DNA from: Bacteroidales bacterium
GTDB taxonomy: Bacteria; Bacteroidota; Bacteroidia; Bacteroidales; UBA12077
Reading direction: 5' to 3'
DNA length: 9,207 nt
NCBI GenBank assembly: GCA_030156305.1
Contig: JASGMZ010000109.1
Coordinates: 1 to 9,207 of the forward strand
Shown: piece by piece, positions 6,936 to 9,207 of the stretch
Layout of the letters: every line of letters starts with the position of its first letter
How positions within the stretch are numbered: the stretch's first letter is position 1
Position numbers and translations under genes: made by a program
Notes under the pieces: generated by a model
Databases searched by the model: none
Told to the model about the DNA's origin: nothing
What the model saw: only the letters and a program-made list of their open reading frames with translations

Positions 6936-7991
6936 CTAAATAAGGTGAATGATGCCTGAAGAAGAGCTTACTTTAGCTCCTGTTACCGTCGATAAACAGT
7001 TAATTTTACGGTTTAACCTTAAAATACCCAACAATCCAAAAATAAGAGCTTCCTTATATTCAATAATATTTTTCGGAGGAATAATAATTTGTGATTTTGT
7101 TTTTGCCCGAATTCGTTCGATGAGGTATTTATTATAAGCTCCTCCTCCGGTTAATAATACTTTTTTCTCCGGATGATCGGATATTACTTTTGTTATTTGA
7201 TCAGATATATGATCGTAAAATGTACTTATTTGGTCATTTATATGAATAGCCGAATGGTTTAAAACAGGGAGAACAAATTCATCAACCCACTCTTTCCCTA
7301 AGGATTTAGGATAGGGCCGCTGATAAAAGTCAATTTGATTTAACTGATTGAGTAAATATGAATCAGTGGCCCCTAATTGGCCGGCTTTACCATCAATATC
7401 AAAAGGTTTGTTAAGTTTATTGGCTAAATGATTTAATACAATATTTGCCGGACAAATATCAAAAGCAACTCTTTTATGGTTTTTAATCATTGAGATATTA
7501 GCAAATCCGCCAATATTGAGGCAATAATCATACTCATGAAAAAGGAATTCATCCCCAATGGGAACTAAAGGAGCTCCCTGTCCGCCAAGTGCAACATCCA
7601 ACGGCCTAAAGTCTGATATTGTGGTAACACCTGTTAATGATGCAATTTCTGCGCCATCGCCAATTTGTAACGTAATTTTATGTTCAGGTTGATGAAATAC
7701 CGTATGTCCGTGTGATGCAATTAAATCTGGTTTCTCGTTAATTCCATGTAAGAATTGATTGACTTTTTCGCCAATAAAACGCCCATATTTTTTATGAAGT
7801 TTTGTGAGTGCTAATCCGGATAAGCTTTCTGCGTTTTTTAATTGTTCTTTCCAGCTCTTGTCATAGGATATTGTTTCTGCCTTAATAATTTTAAACGCCC
7901 ATCTTTTGGTATGATTATATTTACAAAAAACAATATCGAGCCCATCGAGTGATGTTCCTGACATAATCCCTACGGCGTAATATTTTTGCAT
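6936..7991 (-). CDS. anmK: Anhydro-N-acetylmuramic acid kinase
   Basis: AnmK opens the 1,6-anhydro ring of anhydro-MurNAc and phosphorylates it with ATP to give MurNAc-6-phosphate, a cytoplasmic step of peptidoglycan recycling. The 351-residue product carries the family signatures throughout: the phosphate-binding GIMSGTSLDGLD (8-19), IASHGHTVFHQP (91-102), TISDFRPLDVALGGQGAPLVP (from 124), CLNIGGFANIS (157-167), FDICPANIVLN (177-187), LLTGGGAYNKYL (279-290), EALIFGLLG (314-322) and the terminal TGA...SSSGIIHLI. Asp178 in FDICPAN aligns with the catalytic Asp of characterised AnmK proteins (FDTGPGN there); the substitution ICPA for TGPG is one I associate with Bacteroidota. The start at 7991 lies 3 nt after the stop of the upstream exported-protein gene, so the two are almost certainly cotranscribed and probably translationally coupled. 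No other recycling gene (murQ, nagZ, ampG) is in view. Confidence 0.96.
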   Translation of the reverse strand: MQKYYAVGIMSGTSLDGLDIVFCKYNHTKRWAFKIIKAETISYDKSWKEQLKNAESLSGLALTKLHKKYGRFIGEKVNQFLHGINEKPDLIASHGHTVFHQPEHKITLQIGDGAEIASLTGVTTISDFRPLDVALGGQGAPLVPIGDEFLFHEYDYCLNIGGFANISMIKNHKRVAFDICPANIVLNHLANKLNKPFDIDGKAGQLGATDSYLLNQLNQIDFYQRPYPKSLGKEWVDEFVLPVLNHSAIHINDQISTFYDHISDQITKVISDHPEKKVLLTGGGAYNKYLIERIRAKTKSQIIIPPKNIIEYKEALIFGLLGILRLNRKINCLSTVTGAKVSSSSGIIHLI

Positions 7992-7994
7992 AAA

Positions 7995-8693
7995 TTATTT
8001 ATTCAAATAATCCTGGATTAAATTTTTTGTTGCTCTGTAAAAAACGGTATATAAATTGTCAGATTGCTGTTCTCCGGGAGGAGCTATATCCATTTCGGTA
8101 TTATCAAATCCTTTTAATAAATATTCATTTACTTGTAAAGGTTTTGTTGCCACAGCAGTTCCTGTAAGGTTGTATACCGGAATAATTCCATCCTTACTAA
8201 AAATGGTCATATTCAATGTAACCTGAGGATATGTTGTCTTGAAAGTAATATCTTTATATTTTTTCGGATGGTCTTCTTTTTGTTGAATATCTATACTTTC
8301 AATTTTAACATTAAGGTTAAAATAATATTGTGAGTAACCTTTACGTAATGCTTTGCGGATATTGGTTTTGGGATATCCATAATCATCGTATTTAACAGCA
8401 TTCATAAAGGTATTGATCGGTAAAATTTCTATCTCAAGATCTCTTTCAATTACCTCTTTAAAAGTAAAAAAAATAGTGTGTATTAAGACTGCTGTTAATT
8501 TATCATTGCCAGGATCATTATACGTTTTAATTCCACGAATAAAATGATCAAGTTCAGAAATTTCATTTCGGAAATCTTTTGATATCTCAAGGTTGTAATT
8601 AATTAAGGAAAATTGCTTGTTTGCAATTTTTTGAGCATTACAACTATACCAGCTGATTAATAATAGTAAGATAATCAAATACTTTTTCATCAT
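7995..8693 (-). CDS. Exported protein of unknown function, operon with anmK
   Basis: I do not recognise this 232-residue protein. Residues 1-20 are a signal peptide: MMKK, then a hydrophobic core (YLIILLLLISW), then SCNA|Q, the type I signal peptidase site common in Bacteroidota. Cys18 could suggest a lipoprotein, but Trp and Tyr before it make a poor lipobox. The mature part (about 212 residues) has no membrane segment. It alternates amphipathic segments with beta-like stretches such as YYFNLNVKIESIDI and PQVTLNMTIFSKDG, and has a Pro-rich turn IAPPGEQQSDN near the C-terminus before a final helix. This would suit a small soluble periplasmic or surface-exposed domain. No catalytic motif stands out. 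It is the first gene of an operon with anmK, whose start is 3 nt downstream, so a role in cell-wall turnover is a guess from context only. Start codons at 8693 and 8690 are adjacent; either gives the same signal peptide. Confidence 0.75.
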   Translation of the reverse strand: MMKKYLIILLLLISWYSCNAQKIANKQFSLINYNLEISKDFRNEISELDHFIRGIKTYNDPGNDKLTAVLIHTIFFTFKEVIERDLEIEILPINTFMNAVKYDDYGYPKTNIRKALRKGYSQYYFNLNVKIESIDIQQKEDHPKKYKDITFKTTYPQVTLNMTIFSKDGIIPVYNLTGTAVATKPLQVNEYLLKGFDNTEMDIAPPGEQQSDNLYTVFYRATKNLIQDYLNK

Positions 8694-8728
8694 AGCTTAT
8701 TTGATTTGAACGTTAAAAGAAGATAGTA

Positions 8729-8736
8729 CAAATGTA
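8729..8736 (-). promoter_or_regulatory. Predicted -7 box for the exported protein/anmK operon
   Basis: On the minus strand the sequence is TACATTTG, matching TAnnTTTG exactly, 35 nt before the start codon. No recognisable -33 box is seen at the usual distance. It would serve both the exported protein gene and anmK. Confidence 0.4.
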
Positions 8737-8780
8737 ACGATAAATTAAAAATTATTGTAAAAAATTTGGTAGAATCAATT

Positions 8781-8836
8781 TGTATTTTTAATATCATTCC
8801 TAAAATCCGTAAGTTAAACAAGGTTTTTTTGTAACA
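8781..8836 (-). repeat. Upstream repeat element, copy 2
   Basis: Read on the minus strand this is the diverged partner of positions 1-57: TGTTACAAA at 8836-8828 and TAACTTACGGAT at 8816-8805 are shared exactly, and 25 of 29 bases match across 8816-8788. It ends about 90 nt before the start of the exported-protein gene and points towards it, as copy 1 does for the AsmA gene. Immediately beyond its outer end lie the GC-rich palindromes at 8841-8901. Confidence 0.6.
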
Positions 8837-8840
8837 CAAA

Positions 8841-8962
8841 CCTGCCAGCCGGCAGGCTGGGTTTCTCAAAGGATTACCCAAACTTGCCTGCTGCAAGCAG
8901 GGTTCCACAAAGAAAAACTTCACTTGACTTTGTGGTACTTTGTGCATAAACCCTGTCTGCCG
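8841..8962. repeat. GC-rich palindromes and CTTTGTG repeats
   Basis: A patch much richer in GC than its surroundings. CCTGCC/GGCAGG (8841-8846, 8851-8856) is a 6-bp stem with an AGCC loop; CCTGC/GCAGG (8887-8891, 8897-8901) is a second stem; CCACAAAG (8905-8912) and CTTTGTGG (8928-8935) form an 8-bp inverted repeat; and ACTTTGTG is repeated directly 10 bp apart (8927-8934, 8937-8944). CTGCCG at 8957-8962 is complementary to CGGCAG at 8850-8855. The pattern resembles REP-type intergenic repeats; no transposase gene is present in the window. An open frame across it is not credible as a gene. Confidence 0.65.
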
Positions 8963-9023
8963 AATTCTATGATAAAAACAAATTTTAACAAATGGTTAGC
9001 AAAGGGAAAATCTATTTTGTACA

Positions 9024-9174
9024 TTTTTTACCCTTTCGGCTGTCGCCACTTTCCCTAAAAAGGGAAAGCAGCTTTGATTAATATAACTACTAAGTTTTAT
9101 ATTATAGTAGTAAAACATAAGCAAAGCTTTCTCCCCTTGAAAGGGGAGATGCCGATAGGCAGAGGGGTAAAAAA
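9024..9174. mobile_element. MITE-like fold-back element
   Basis: Two 53-nt arms, 9024-9076 and 9122-9174, are inverted copies of each other without gaps (37 of 53 positions identical by hand count). The outermost 10 bases (TTTTTTACCC) and innermost 7 (AGCTTTG) are exact. Each arm has its own perfect hairpin: CTTTCCCT/AGGGAAAG at 9049-9068 on the left and TCTCCCCTT/AAGGGGAGA at 9130-9149 on the right, plus a GGC/GCC mini-stem (9038-9047 and 9151-9160). The 45-nt centre holds a third inverted repeat, ACTACTA/TAGTAGT (9086-9092, 9105-9111). No coding capacity and no certain target duplication is seen, although AAAGGGAAA occurs at both 9001-9009 and 9172-9180. It could be a non-autonomous mobile element or a folded RNA/terminator-like repeat. 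Confidence 0.5.
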
Positions 9175-9185
9175 GGGAAATTTAA

Positions 9186-9201
9186 ATCCAAAAATTTGGA
9201 T
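9186..9201. repeat. Short palindrome at right end
   Basis: ATCCAAA (9186-9192) and TTTGGAT (9195-9201) are perfect complements with 2 nt between them. No T run follows and no gene is nearby within the window, so its role is unknown. Confidence 0.3.
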
Positions 9202-9207
9202 AAACTG

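Noticed and set aside
6949..7137. 62-codon plus-strand open frame opposite the anmK 3' end
   Set aside because: It is antisense to the conserved C-terminus of AnmK.
8690..8947. 85-codon minus-strand open frame
   Set aside because: It is composed of the palindromic repeats and the upstream element, contains the promoter region of the next gene, overlaps that gene's start, and encodes no plausible protein.
8969..9058. 29-codon plus-strand open frame
   Set aside because: It runs into the left arm of the fold-back element, has no ribosome binding site and no recognisable product.

Overview
The window is AT-rich chromosomal DNA that most likely comes from a Bacteroidota (Bacteroidetes) bacterium, probably Bacteroidales or a relative. 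Three things point there: the L19 N-terminus (MDLMKVAEKEF) is of the Bacteroidota type; the upstream regions carry the Bacteroidota vegetative promoter hexa/octamer TAnnTTTG (-7), in two cases with a TTTTG -33 box 18 nt away, and lack strong Shine-Dalgarno sequences; and the AsmA-like protein, the C69 dipeptidase and the AnmK variant (FDICPAN motif) all look like proteins of this phylum. No plasmid, phage, transposase, CRISPR or RNA gene was seen.

Layout: one long plus-strand gene (167-3040) encodes a membrane-anchored AsmA-family protein with an unusual Lys/Ala/Glu-rich helical tail. It converges on rplS (L19, minus strand, 3110-3457), and a hairpin at 3063-3089 can terminate both transcripts. 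All remaining genes are on the minus strand: a secreted C69 dipeptidase (3784-5451) with its own terminator, a YqhD/BdhA-type iron alcohol dehydrogenase (5696-6835) with the best promoter in the window, and a tight two-gene operon in which an exported protein of unknown function (7995-8693) precedes anmK (6936-7991) by 3 nt. The last 500 bases (8694-9207) hold no credible gene but are full of palindromic repeats.

How the genes fit together: AsmA-like protein, C69 dipeptidase, the unknown exported protein and AnmK all act on or in the cell envelope (envelope biogenesis, peptide hydrolysis outside the cytoplasm, cell-wall recycling), but only the exported protein and anmK are physically linked as an operon. 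L19 and the alcohol dehydrogenase are ordinary housekeeping/metabolic genes.

The coding content is mostly conventional. The less expected signals are non-coding: a diverged ~57-nt element present once upstream of the AsmA gene and once, inverted, upstream of the exported protein/anmK operon, in the same orientation relative to the gene it precedes; and a ~150-bp fold-back element at the right end whose two arms keep the same hairpins although their sequences have diverged. I did not find a convincing undescribed multi-gene system.
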